Positions 35,480 to 44,084 of a DNA stretch of 64,000 bases are shown here, one piece after another. The notes beneath the pieces are model-generated. The model was not told the DNA's origin, searched no databases, and worked only from the letters and a program-made list of their open reading frames with translations. How positions within the stretch are numbered: the first letter of the stretch is position 1; each line of letters starts with the position of its first letter. Origin of the DNA: Flavobacterium aquatile LMG 4008 = ATCC 11947 (GTDB lineage Bacteria; Bacteroidota; Bacteroidia; Flavobacteriales; Flavobacteriaceae); NCBI RefSeq assembly GCF_000757385.1, contig NZ_JRHH01000005.1, forward strand, positions 372,001 to 436,000, given 5' to 3'. The position numbers and the translations under genes were made by a program.

Positions 35480-36994
35480 ATGGTAAATAACAAGGGTAAA
35501 ATAGTAGAGAGTAAATTTTTGACAATAGCTTGTATTATGGCATTCTCATTGCATAGTTGTAAAGTTGCTGATAAATTAAACGTTCAAGTTTATGAAACTT
35601 CCGAACGTGGAAATTCATTGACAAAAATTACCCAATTTTCAAACGAAGGAACTCCAATTGTTGTTTCCATTAATCCTGATGAAAAATTTCAAACTATTAC
35701 TGGTTTCGGAGGTTCTTTCACCGAATCTTCGGCTTATTTACTCAATCGATTGAGTAAAGAAAATCGTAAGAAAATTTTAGATGCTTACTTCAGTGAGTCA
35801 GGCGCCAATTATTCGCTTACCAGAACTCACATAGCTTCTTGCGATTTTTCGTTAAGCAATTACACCTATGCCAAGGTAGAAAATGACATGACTTTGGAAC
35901 ATTTTACCATAGAAGACGATAAATCCGATTTAATTCCGATGATATTAGAAGCAAAAGCAATTTCTAAAGAAGGTTTTAAAATCATTTCTTCACCTTGGTC
36001 ATGTCCGCCATGGATGAAAGACAATAAAAAATACGTAGGTGGAAAATTACTACCAGAATTCAATGATGCATTCGCTTTGTATTTTTCAAAATATCTAAAC
36101 GCTTACAAAAAAGAAGGCATTGATATTTGGGGTGTTACCGTGATAAACGAACCACACGGAAATGGAAACAATTGGGAAAGCACTCTTTTTTCGCCAAAAG
36201 AAATGACCGATTTTGTAATGAATCACATGGGACCAAAATTAGAAAAAGACGGTTGGGGAAATGTGAAGATTTTTGGATATGACCAAAACCGTGCAGGTAT
36301 CAAAGAATGGGCAAACGAAATGTATAAAGATGAAAACACATCTAAATATTTTGACGGAATGGCAATTCATTGGTATGAAAGTACCTATGAAGTTTTTCCA
36401 GAAGATTTACAATACGCACACCAAAAAGCACCCAACAAATATTTAATTGAAACAGAAGGTTGTGTAGATTCTGAAATTCCGCATTGGCAAGATGACGCTT
36501 GGTATTGGAAAAAAGAAGCCACCGATTGGGGTTGGGATTGGGCAAGTGAAAAAGAAAAATATTTGCATCCAAAATACGCTCCAGTAAACCGTTATGCAAA
36601 TGATATAATAGGATGTTTAAACAATAGAGTAGATGGATGGATTGATTGGAACATGGTTCTTGACAGACAAGGCGGACCAAATTGGTTCAAAAATTGGTGC
36701 GTAGCTCCAGTTATTGTAGATGATAAAAATGATGAAGTTTATCTTACACCTTTATATTATGTGATGGCTCATTTCAGTAAGTTCATGCGACCTGGTGCTG
36801 TTAAAATTGGTTGTGAGATAAATTCTAAAGAATTGGTTTCAACTGCTGTCCAAAATCAAGATGGCTCTATCGCAATTGCAATTTTTAATCCAACAGAATC
36901 TAAACAAACAATTGATATCAAATTAAATAATAAAAATACTTTAATCTCAATTGATTCAAAAGCATTACAAACTATAATAATCAAACCAAACTAA
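35480..36994 (+). CDS. GH30-family beta-glucosidase/beta-1,6-glucanase lipoprotein
   Basis: A 504-residue lipoprotein (FSLHSC lipobox after a basic N-terminus). It is a GH30 enzyme: FQTITGFGGSFTESSAYLL, IISSPWSCPPWMKDN, TVINEPHGNGNNWE with acid/base Glu224, MAIHWYE, YLIETEGCVD with nucleophile Glu326, and the C-terminal beta-sandwich (GSIAIAIFNPTESKQTIDI). Subfamilies 1 and 3 include beta-glucosidase and endo-beta-1,6-glucanase; the latter would remove the beta-1,6 branches of laminarin. The subfamily cannot be settled by eye. Export as a lipoprotein puts it at the outer membrane or in the periplasm. Confidence 0.9.
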   Translation: MVNNKGKIVESKFLTIACIMAFSLHSCKVADKLNVQVYETSERGNSLTKITQFSNEGTPIVVSINPDEKFQTITGFGGSFTESSAYLLNRLSKENRKKILDAYFSESGANYSLTRTHIASCDFSLSNYTYAKVENDMTLEHFTIEDDKSDLIPMILEAKAISKEGFKIISSPWSCPPWMKDNKKYVGGKLLPEFNDAFALYFSKYLNAYKKEGIDIWGVTVINEPHGNGNNWESTLFSPKEMTDFVMNHMGPKLEKDGWGNVKIFGYDQNRAGIKEWANEMYKDENTSKYFDGMAIHWYESTYEVFPEDLQYAHQKAPNKYLIETEGCVDSEIPHWQDDAWYWKKEATDWGWDWASEKEKYLHPKYAPVNRYANDIIGCLNNRVDGWIDWNMVLDRQGGPNWFKNWCVAPVIVDDKNDEVYLTPLYYVMAHFSKFMRPGAVKIGCEINSKELVSTAVQNQDGSIAIAIFNPTESKQTIDIKLNNKNTLISIDSKALQTIIIKPN

Positions 36995-37023
36995 GCAAAT
37001 AATTTAATAACAATACCTAAATT

Positions 37024-39369
37024 ATGTCAAATACTAATTCAACATCTTCAGGAAAAGTTCCATTCGGGCAAAAAATAGCTTTCGGATTAGGAATGTTGGC
37101 AAACCAAATGTTCCCTGCTGCTTTAGGAATTTTTACAGTTGTATTAGTTGAACAATTGGGCTTTAGCGGATTGTTGTTAGGTTTAACGTATTTTATTCCA
37201 AAATTTTATGATGCTTTATTTGATTTGATAATGGGTTATGTGAGTGATAATACAAAATCAAAATGGGGAAGAAGAAGACAATATGTATTAGCTGGAGCAA
37301 TAATTCTAGGAATTTCATTTGCATTAATGTGGCAATTGTATGCTGAAAACGGTGTAACATACAATTTTTGGTACTTTTTAGTGATTTCATTGGTTTTTTA
37401 TTCAGGTTTGACCATATTCAGTATTCCTTATGTTGCAATGGGTTACGAAATGAGTGATGATTTTCACGAACGAACCAATATTATGGCTACTTCGCAACTT
37501 ATAGGTCAGTTGGCTTGGGTTGTTGCACCATGGTTTTGGGTTATAATGGCAGATAAATCATTGTTTCCATCAGGTGATGTGGCTGTAAGAACCTTAGCTG
37601 TATATGTTGCAATAGGTTGCGCCATTTTAGCAGCAATTCCTGCATTTTTTATTCCAAGTAAATCTACACTCAACGAAGATTACAGCCCGATTGATTTAAA
37701 AGGAATCCTCGGAAGTTTTGGCGAAATCAAAGAAGGATTGAAAGCTTCAATCGAAATTAAACCATTCAGAAAAATTTGTATTGCTACTTTTTTAATTTTT
37801 AATGCTTTTCAAACTACAGCAGCATTTTCGTATTTTATCATCAAGTATTATTTGTTTAAAGGAAATGAAGACGGTTTCGGATTATGGCCTACTTTATTTG
37901 GAAGTGTAGGTGCAATTATCACAACGGTTGCGGTGATTCCTATTGTAGCAAGAATGTCAAAAACAATGGGAAAAAAGAAAGCGTTTTTGGTATCTCAAGG
38001 CATTTCTGTAATCGGTTACATTTTGCTTTATGTTTTATTTGTTCCAGGAAAACCGTATCTTTTTTTGTTTGCATTGCCATTTTTCTCCTTCGGAATTGGA
38101 AGTTTGTTTACCTTAATGATGTCAATGACTTCGGATGTTATCGATATTGATGAACTCAACACAGGCAAAAGAAGAGAAGGAAGTTTAGGCGCTATTTATT
38201 GGTGGATGGTAAAATTTGGAACAGCTGTTGCAGGATTGTTAAGTGGATTAATTCTTTCATTAGTTGCATTTCAGTCCAATGCTGCTACACAAACCGATGA
38301 AACCATGTTTTGGCTTCGAATATTCTTTGTAGGAGTTCCAATTATTGGTACTTTAAGTGCAATTTGGGTAATGAGAAATTATGATATTGACGAAGCCAAA
38401 GCCAGAGAAGTGAGAGATCTTTTAGATAAACGAAAAGGGAAAACAAAAAATCAATCATCCGCTTATCTTTCTGGAAAATTGGTATCATTATTAAAAAATG
38501 GTTCTATAAATACTACTATTGATAGCGAATTGAATACTAAAAGCGAGACTGAATTAAAAACTATTTATTCTGAAATACTAAATAATGGATTACACGGATT
38601 ATGTTTCAGTCCTTATGTAGAAAACCAAAAAGCTGGCGATATTCTTTCTGCAGATCAAATTAGAAGAAGATTAGATATTATTACACCTCATACGAGTTGG
38701 ATTAGGTCTTTCTCATGTACCGAAGGTAACGAGTTAATACCAGAAATTGCTCATCAAAAAGGACTTAAAACAGTAGTAGGAGCATGGATTAGCAATGATA
38801 AAGTTAGAAACGAAAAAGAAATTGAAACGCTTATAAAGTTAGCAAAATCAGGTTTAGTTGATATTGCCGCAGTAGGAAACGAAGTATTACACCGTAACGA
38901 AATCTCTGAACAAGAACTTATTACATATATTAAACGAGTGAAAGAGGCATTGCCAAATATTCAAGTAGGATATGTTGATACTTATTATCAATTTTTAGAA
39001 AGACCAAATTTAGTTTCGAGTTGCGATTTACTACTAGTTAATTTCTATCCATTTTGGGAAGGTGCAAATATTGATTATACAACATCCTATTTGCAAAACA
39101 TGATGGAAGTAACTAGAAATGTAGCTCAAGGAAAGAAAATTATAATTTCTGAAACTGGTTGGCCAAGTAAAGGAGAAACGGTTGAAGAAGCAATTCCATC
39201 AGAAATTAATGCTATGAAATATTTTGTTTCTTCTCAAACATGGGCAAAAAATAATACTATTGAGCTATTCCATTTTTCTTCTTTTGACGAATCTTGGAAA
39301 GCCTTGCAAGAAGGAACTGTAGGAACAGCATGGGGAATTTGGGATAAAAATGAGAAGCTTAAATTTTAA
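37024..39369 (+). CDS. GPH-type MFS sugar transporter fused to C-terminal GH17 domain
   Basis: A 781-residue fusion. Residues 1 to about 450 hold 12 membrane helices of a GPH/MFS sugar symporter, with the family motif DALFDLIMGYVSDNTKSKWG followed by RRRQ between helices 2 and 3. A basic linker (about 455-500) leads to a full GH17 domain (about 505-781): WIRSFSCTEGNE, IAAVGNEVLHRNE with acid/base Glu620, IIISETGWPSKGE with nucleophile Glu710, and FHFSSFDESWK. The positive loop after helix 2 and the even helix number place both termini, and so the GH17 domain, in the cytoplasm. The frame is continuous and the linker has no stop, so this is one gene. It may import and process beta-glucan oligosaccharides in one step (inference). 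Confidence 0.88.
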   Translation: MSNTNSTSSGKVPFGQKIAFGLGMLANQMFPAALGIFTVVLVEQLGFSGLLLGLTYFIPKFYDALFDLIMGYVSDNTKSKWGRRRQYVLAGAIILGISFALMWQLYAENGVTYNFWYFLVISLVFYSGLTIFSIPYVAMGYEMSDDFHERTNIMATSQLIGQLAWVVAPWFWVIMADKSLFPSGDVAVRTLAVYVAIGCAILAAIPAFFIPSKSTLNEDYSPIDLKGILGSFGEIKEGLKASIEIKPFRKICIATFLIFNAFQTTAAFSYFIIKYYLFKGNEDGFGLWPTLFGSVGAIITTVAVIPIVARMSKTMGKKKAFLVSQGISVIGYILLYVLFVPGKPYLFLFALPFFSFGIGSLFTLMMSMTSDVIDIDELNTGKRREGSLGAIYWWMVKFGTAVAGLLSGLILSLVAFQSNAATQTDETMFWLRIFFVGVPIIGTLSAIWVMRNYDIDEAKAREVRDLLDKRKGKTKNQSSAYLSGKLVSLLKNGSINTTIDSELNTKSETELKTIYSEILNNGLHGLCFSPYVENQKAGDILSADQIRRRLDIITPHTSWIRSFSCTEGNELIPEIAHQKGLKTVVGAWISNDKVRNEKEIETLIKLAKSGLVDIAAVGNEVLHRNEISEQELITYIKRVKEALPNIQVGYVDTYYQFLERPNLVSSCDLLLVNFYPFWEGANIDYTTSYLQNMMEVTRNVAQGKKIIISETGWPSKGETVEEAIPSEINAMKYFVSSQTWAKNNTIELFHFSSFDESWKALQEGTVGTAWGIWDKNEKLKF

Positions 39370-39381
39370 AAATTACGAATC

Positions 39382-40314
39382 ATGTCATTTAGAGAAGGTC
39401 ACTATTTTTCATTAGAAGATAATTATAATAACAGCAAGAATAATACGAACAAAAGCGATTATCAAAGTTTTGATTTTTCTGAAATTTCAGCAAAGAAATT
39501 AGCAGAACTTTGGAGAGAAACTTTGGATAATGGTATGCATGGAATTTGCTTCAGTTTATACGAAGACGGACAAAAACCCGGTGATATTATTACTGCTGAA
39601 CAAGTTAATCGACGTATTCAAATTCTTAAGCCATATGCTAAATGGGTTCGTTCTTTTTCATGTATTGAAGGTAACGAACATATTCCAAGAATTGCTCATG
39701 AAAACGGAATGCAAACACTAGTCGGAGCTTGGCTTGGAGACGATTTAGAACTAAACGAAAATGAAATAGAGAGTTTAATCACATTAGCTAAAGAAGGGTG
39801 TGTAGATATAGCAGCAGTTGGAAACGAAGTAATGTACCGAGGTGATTTAACCGAAGATCAATTGTTGGAATATATTAAACGAGTTAAAGAAGCTTTGCCA
39901 AATATTCCAGTAGGTTATGTTGATGCTTATTATGAATTTTCACACCGACCAAGAATTACTGAGATTTGTGATGTGATTTTGACAAATTGTTATCCTTATT
40001 GGGAAGGCTGTCCAATTGAATATTCGTTACCTCACATGCAAAGTATGTTTGGCTCTGCTAAAGATGCTGGAAAAGGAAAACGAGTTATAATTACAGAAAC
40101 AGGTTGGCCAAGCGAAGGCGGATCACTAAAAGGTGCCATCGCAACCAACGAGAATGCCATGAGATACTTTATTGAAACTCAAAATTGGTGTAAAAACAAT
40201 GACATTGAAACATTTTATTTTTCTTCTTTTGACGAATCATGGAAAGTTGGGCCAGAAGGTGCTGTAGGAGCTTATTGGGGTTTATGGGATAAAAATGAAA
40301 TATTAAAATTCTAA
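39382..40314 (+). CDS. GH17-family enzyme without signal peptide
   Basis: A 310-residue stand-alone GH17 domain. It is closely similar to the GH17 half of the preceding fusion (shared KWVRSFSCIEGNEHIP, DIAAVGNEVMYRGD, YIKRVKEALPNI, ITETGWPSEGG, FYFSSFDESWK), so the two arose by tandem duplication. Catalytic residues are Glu149 (acid/base) and Glu239 (nucleophile). No signal peptide or lipobox, so it is expected in the cytoplasm beside the phosphorylase. It starts 12 bases after the fusion gene. Confidence 0.88.
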   Translation: MSFREGHYFSLEDNYNNSKNNTNKSDYQSFDFSEISAKKLAELWRETLDNGMHGICFSLYEDGQKPGDIITAEQVNRRIQILKPYAKWVRSFSCIEGNEHIPRIAHENGMQTLVGAWLGDDLELNENEIESLITLAKEGCVDIAAVGNEVMYRGDLTEDQLLEYIKRVKEALPNIPVGYVDAYYEFSHRPRITEICDVILTNCYPYWEGCPIEYSLPHMQSMFGSAKDAGKGKRVIITETGWPSEGGSLKGAIATNENAMRYFIETQNWCKNNDIETFYFSSFDESWKVGPEGAVGAYWGLWDKNEILKF

Positions 40315-40388
40315 AAGAAATTAGATTTATATAATTTAAAAGAGTTGAAACGAGTTTAGCTTTTTAAATTCAAAGAATAATAAAAAAA

Positions 40389-42143
40389 ATGCTCGCTATG
40401 AAATCGAAGATTCACGAATACCTGAAAAGCAATAATCAACACTTGATTAAAAAAAATACTTTTTTAAAAATTTGCTTAACACTTTTGTTATCCTGTCAAT
40501 TTGGATTTTCTCAAGTTGATGTCGTTTACAGTAACTTAGTTTGGTCGGATGAATTTGAAACTAATGGTGCTGTAAATGCTTCTAAATGGCATCATCAAAC
40601 ACAATTACCTTCTGGTGGAAGTTGGTTTAATGGAGAAGTGCAACATTACACAAATCAGCTTACAAATTCATCGGTTAATGCAGGGTTTCTAAATATTGTT
40701 GCCAAAAAAGAGCCTTACACCGATCAAGGAATTACAAAGCAATATACTTCGGCTAGATTAAATTCTAAATTTGCTTTTCTTTATGGTCGCGTAGATATTC
40801 GAGCTAAAGTTCCCACAGATCAAGGAACATGGCCAGCTTTATGGTTATTGGGTAAAAACGTAAATGAAGATGGCGGATATTTCGATACAACTTATGGTAC
40901 AACTGATTGGCCAGCCTGCGGAGAAATTGATATTATGGAACACGGAATCACTCCATCACAACCTACAAACTATGTGCAAAGCGCACTTCACACACCTTCA
41001 TCATTCGGAAATACTACAAATATTGGTGGAACAATTGCCAACAATTTAGGAACCGATTATCACGTGTATTCTATGAACTGGTCGCCTTATCAAATAACTT
41101 TTCTGCTTGATGGTGTAGCTTATTATACTTACAATCCTGCTGTAAAAACTCCAAGTAATTGGCCTTTTACTTCAGAACAATATTTGTTGTTAAACATCGC
41201 AATGGGCGGAATTGCTGGAACAATACCTGCAAGTTTTACACAAACAGCAATGGATGTTGATTACGTTAGAGTTTATCAAAATACTTTGGTAGATACTCAA
41301 GCGCCAACCAATTTCACAGCAACAATTGGAACGGTTACAAGTTCTACGATTGAGTTACTATTAAACGCAAACGACAATTCAGGAAATGTAGCTTACAACA
41401 TTGTCTATAGTGGTGGAACAATTTCGGTTGCTAATCCTGCAGGAGTTCAGAAATCGGTTGTTGTACCTAATTTGACGTCTAATACTAATTATAGTTTCAC
41501 CGTTTCTGCAAGTGATTTGGCAGGAAATAATTTCGTTTCCAATCCACTAGTTGTAAGTGCTACTACAACAGGAGTTATTGGATGTTCAGGAACAAGTTCG
41601 GCCGCACAAACAGGCTCATTTTCTACAGGATACAACTACACTTTTGAAACTTTAGGAACGGATGTAAAAATCACTTTTGAAATGTTAGACACAGACAAAG
41701 TTGGAGTAGTAGCCTTTCTTTGGAAACAAAGTCCATTTTCTGAATCTCAAATGACCAATGTTTCCGGAAATACTTTTACTCAAACAATTACTGGCCAAAC
41801 AATTGGTTCTACTATAAGCTACGCAGTCAAATTTGCTTATGCTGGAGGATTATCGGTTACTAATTATTACACTTATGTGGTTGGAAATAATTGTGCTTTA
41901 AATGTCATATCAAATAATGAATTAGAAAATCTTACTTTCATAAATCCTGTTGAAAATTATTTAAATATCAATTCTCAATCTACTATCGATAAAGTTGAAA
42001 TTTTCGACTTACTTGGCAAGTTGGTGCTATCAACTTCAATTAACACTAATAACGTCGATGTTCGTAACTTAAATAAAGGTTTTTATTTACTAGCCGTTTA
42101 TTCTGGAGATAAAAAAAGCGTAAAGAAAATTATAGTAAAATAG
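40389..42143 (+). CDS. secreted multidomain GH16 beta-glucanase with T9SS C-terminal domain
   Basis: A 584-residue secreted enzyme. The N-terminus is long; the signal peptide core is FLKICLTLLLSCQFGFSQ, and the ATG three codons in is an equal start choice. GH16 spans about residues 45-300: WFNGEVQHYTNQ, TWPALWLLGKN, CGEIDIMEHG with nucleophile Glu179 and acid/base Glu184, and VDYVRVYQ. Then follow a fibronectin-III-like domain (about 302-395), a beta-sandwich probably of CBM type (about 397-505), and a type A T9SS sorting domain (about 510-584, FINPVENYLNI, VEIFDLLGKLVL, KGFYLLAV). It closes the glucan operon, followed by a strong terminator. Confidence 0.9.
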   Translation: MLAMKSKIHEYLKSNNQHLIKKNTFLKICLTLLLSCQFGFSQVDVVYSNLVWSDEFETNGAVNASKWHHQTQLPSGGSWFNGEVQHYTNQLTNSSVNAGFLNIVAKKEPYTDQGITKQYTSARLNSKFAFLYGRVDIRAKVPTDQGTWPALWLLGKNVNEDGGYFDTTYGTTDWPACGEIDIMEHGITPSQPTNYVQSALHTPSSFGNTTNIGGTIANNLGTDYHVYSMNWSPYQITFLLDGVAYYTYNPAVKTPSNWPFTSEQYLLLNIAMGGIAGTIPASFTQTAMDVDYVRVYQNTLVDTQAPTNFTATIGTVTSSTIELLLNANDNSGNVAYNIVYSGGTISVANPAGVQKSVVVPNLTSNTNYSFTVSASDLAGNNFVSNPLVVSATTTGVIGCSGTSSAAQTGSFSTGYNYTFETLGTDVKITFEMLDTDKVGVVAFLWKQSPFSESQMTNVSGNTFTQTITGQTIGSTISYAVKFAYAGGLSVTNYYTYVVGNNCALNVISNNELENLTFINPVENYLNINSQSTIDKVEIFDLLGKLVLSTSINTNNVDVRNLNKGFYLLAVYSGDKKSVKKIIVK

Positions 42144-42188
42144 ATTTTATAAAATTCCATTTTTATTATTTCTTCATCATTAACAAAT

Positions 42189-42237
42189 AAAAACGACAGA
42201 AATAGCACAAAATTGAGCTCTTTTCTGTCGTTTTTAT
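42189..42237 (+). terminator. terminator of the glucan operon
   Basis: The arms AAAAACGACAGAAA and TTTTCTGTCGTTTTT enclose an 18-base loop. It lies about 45 bases after the last glycosidase gene. Confidence 0.85.
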
Positions 42238-42288
42238 TCTACTTTTTAGTTTTTATTGCATTTAATATGTTAAAATTTCACGCATTAT

Positions 42289-42320
42289 TTGTTTTTTAAG
42301 AAAAGTTTATGTTACATTTG
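42289..42320 (+). promoter_or_regulatory. probable promoter of the sigma-factor gene (TTG-N21-TACATTTG)
   Basis: TTG, 21 bases, then TACATTTG, matching the flavobacterial form. It lies about 100 bases upstream of the ATG, leaving a fairly long leader. Confidence 0.5.
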
Positions 42321-42417
42321 GCTATAAATTAATTCAAATTTAACAGTCGCCTATCGCAAAAAATTACTTTTAGAAAAAACATTACGATTTTTTAACCCAA
42401 AACTAAAAGGTAATTTT

Positions 42418-43002
42418 ATGGCTACTATTCAAATCCCAGATGCATTATTGGTAAAGAATTATATAGCCGGCGACGAGAACGCTTTGGCCGTATTAATTAA
42501 AAGACATCAGTCTAAAATTTATGGATTTATATATTCCAAAATGCCAGACCGTGATGTTGCTGACGACGTTTTTCAAGATACTTTTATCAAAGTAATTAAA
42601 ACCTTAAAATCAAACTCATACAACGAAGAAGGTAAATTTTTACCATGGGTAATGCGTATTGCGCACAACCTAATCGTAGATCATTATAGAAAAAATAAAA
42701 AAATGCCAATGCTTCGTGAAACCGAAGAATTTTCAATATTTTCTATTCTAACCGATACCTCGTTAAATGCCGAATCTAGAATTATTACTGATGTAATAGA
42801 AAAAGATTTGCAAAAAATTGTTCAAGAACTTCCGCCAGATCAAAGAGACGTTTTAATGATGCGCATTTATCAAGACCTAAGTTTTAATGAAATTGCAGAT
42901 TTAACAGGTGTTAGCATCAATACTGCCTTAGGTAGAATGCGTTACGCTTTAATGAACTTAAGAAAAGTGATAGATAAAAATCAAATTATTTTAACCAATT
43001 AA
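42418..43002 (+). CDS. ECF-type sigma-70 family RNA polymerase sigma factor
   Basis: A 194-residue sigma factor. Region 2 is seen at about residues 20-90 (VLIKRHQSKIYGFIYSK, VADDVFQDTFIKVIK, FLPWVMRIAHNLIVDHYRK) and region 4 at about 135-190 (LPPDQRDVLMMRIYQ, SFNEIADLTGVSINTALGRM). No anti-sigma factor gene is adjacent. The only follower is a 47-codon ORF. Its regulon is unknown. Confidence 0.93.
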   Translation: MATIQIPDALLVKNYIAGDENALAVLIKRHQSKIYGFIYSKMPDRDVADDVFQDTFIKVIKTLKSNSYNEEGKFLPWVMRIAHNLIVDHYRKNKKMPMLRETEEFSIFSILTDTSLNAESRIITDVIEKDLQKIVQELPPDQRDVLMMRIYQDLSFNEIADLTGVSINTALGRMRYALMNLRKVIDKNQIILTN

Positions 43003-43052
43003 ACAATATTTAAAAAAGTTTTGCGTTTAAGAATTATAACCAAATTAATTCT

Positions 43053-43196
43053 ATGGCAAAACTTTACTCTAAAAGAACTTTAGCAACTACAAAAATGTTA
43101 CCAAAACGCGAAACAATTAATTTCATACTTAATTTTTCTAAAGCTTTAAAAGTCGTTAAAGCAAGTAACATGAACTTCGAAATCATTGCTAATTAA
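43053..43196 (+). CDS. small basic protein downstream of the sigma factor (47 aa)
   Basis: A short ORF starting MAKLYSKRTLATTKMLPKRE and ending NFEIIAN, rich in Lys and Arg with an amphipathic middle (INFILNFSKALKVVKAS). It begins 50 bases after the sigma-factor stop and ends right before a strong terminator, so it shares the transcript. It has an ATG and a full-length frame between two well-defined boundaries. No function is known; a role tied to the sigma factor is only a guess from position. Confidence 0.6.
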   Translation: MAKLYSKRTLATTKMLPKRETINFILNFSKALKVVKASNMNFEIIAN

Positions 43197-43199
43197 GGA

Positions 43200-43230
43200 A
43201 TATCCCGATAAGTTATCGGGATATTTTTTT
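43200..43230 (+). terminator. terminator overlapping the nth stop codon
   Basis: The arms TATCCCGAT and ATCGGGATA are followed by a long T run on the plus strand. The convergent nth gene has its last codons and stop inside this hairpin, so the terminator is part of its coding sequence. Confidence 0.8.
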
Positions 43231-43872
43231 TTCAAATTCCTTCAAAATATCTTTTCTACCAATAGTTTTGGTAATAATATCTTTTTCCAAATCCCAACCT
43301 CGCGCTGGCGAATATTCTCTTCCATACCAAATAATCTGTAAGTGCAAATCGTTCCAAATATCCTTCGGAAAAATCTTTTTCGCATCCTTTTCGGTTTCCA
43401 CAACATTCTTACCCGAAGTTAAATTCCATCGATACATCAATCTGTGAATATGCGTGTCAACAGGAAATGCCGGAACACCAAATGCCTGACTCATAACAAC
43501 ACTAGCCGTTTTATGACCAACAGCAGGAAGCGATTCCAAAGCCTCAAAACTCTGCGGAACTTCACCATTATACTTATCAATCAAAATATGTGACAAGCCA
43601 TGAATTCCCTTAGATTTCATCGGAGAAAGCCCGCACGGACGAATAATTTCTTTAATTTCTTCCACACTCATTTTAATCATATCATATGGATTATCAGCCT
43701 TCGCAAATAACAACGGCGTAATCTGATTCACGCGCACATCGGTACATTGAGCCGACAACAAAACCGCAATCAACAAAGTATAAGGATCTTTATGGTCCAA
43801 CGGAATCGGTATGGTTGGATACAATTCTTTTAACGTATTTATAACAAACGTTACACGCTCTTTCTGGGTCAT
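43213..43872 (-). CDS. nth: endonuclease III-like DNA glycosylase lacking the Fe-S cluster motif
   Basis: A 219-residue base-excision DNA glycosylase/AP lyase of the HhH-GPD family. The helix-hairpin-helix LESLPAVGHKTASVV holds catalytic Lys121, and FPVDTHIHR holds catalytic Asp139; AVLLSAQCTD is the family N-terminal motif. The C-terminal four-Cys iron-sulfur motif of E. coli Nth is absent: the corresponding segment reads IIWYGREYSPARGWDLEKD without Cys. It is thus a cluster-less variant and not a truncation, since the length is normal. Confidence 0.9.
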   Translation of the reverse strand: MTQKERVTFVINTLKELYPTIPIPLDHKDPYTLLIAVLLSAQCTDVRVNQITPLLFAKADNPYDMIKMSVEEIKEIIRPCGLSPMKSKGIHGLSHILIDKYNGEVPQSFEALESLPAVGHKTASVVMSQAFGVPAFPVDTHIHRLMYRWNLTSGKNVVETEKDAKKIFPKDIWNDLHLQIIWYGREYSPARGWDLEKDIITKTIGRKDILKEFEKKISR

Positions 43873-43915
43873 TTTTGTAATTTTATAGATGTAAATTTAT
43901 AACAATTATCATTAT

Positions 43916-44056
43916 GTGCCTAATCCAGCTTTCCGTTGCAAGTTTTATTTCACAAAGCTGTTTTTGTAAAGAATAAAAAGAGCTTCCGTTGGTCGCTTTT
44001 TTATCCTAACAAAAACTAGCTTTCTTCAATAAAAGCTTTCCACTACAATCTGGGGC
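43916..44056. repeat. intergenic structured repeat, copy D (minus orientation)
   Basis: Read on the minus strand: GCCCCAGATTGTAGTGGAAA ... TTGCAACGGAAAGCTGGATT. These are the same end modules as copy B (GAAGTGGAAA, TTGCAACGGAAAGC), with different DNA between them. Unlike the others, it lies between two divergent genes (nth and bcp), so it is not simply a terminator. Confidence 0.65.
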
Positions 44057-44084
44057 AAAACACAAACTACAAACAACAATAACT

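Noticed and set aside
37384-38520. Assembly artefact joining two genes in the MFS-GH17 protein
   Set aside because: The linker is in frame, of normal composition and codon use, and the two flanking domains are both complete; kept as a real fusion, though read-level checking would settle it.
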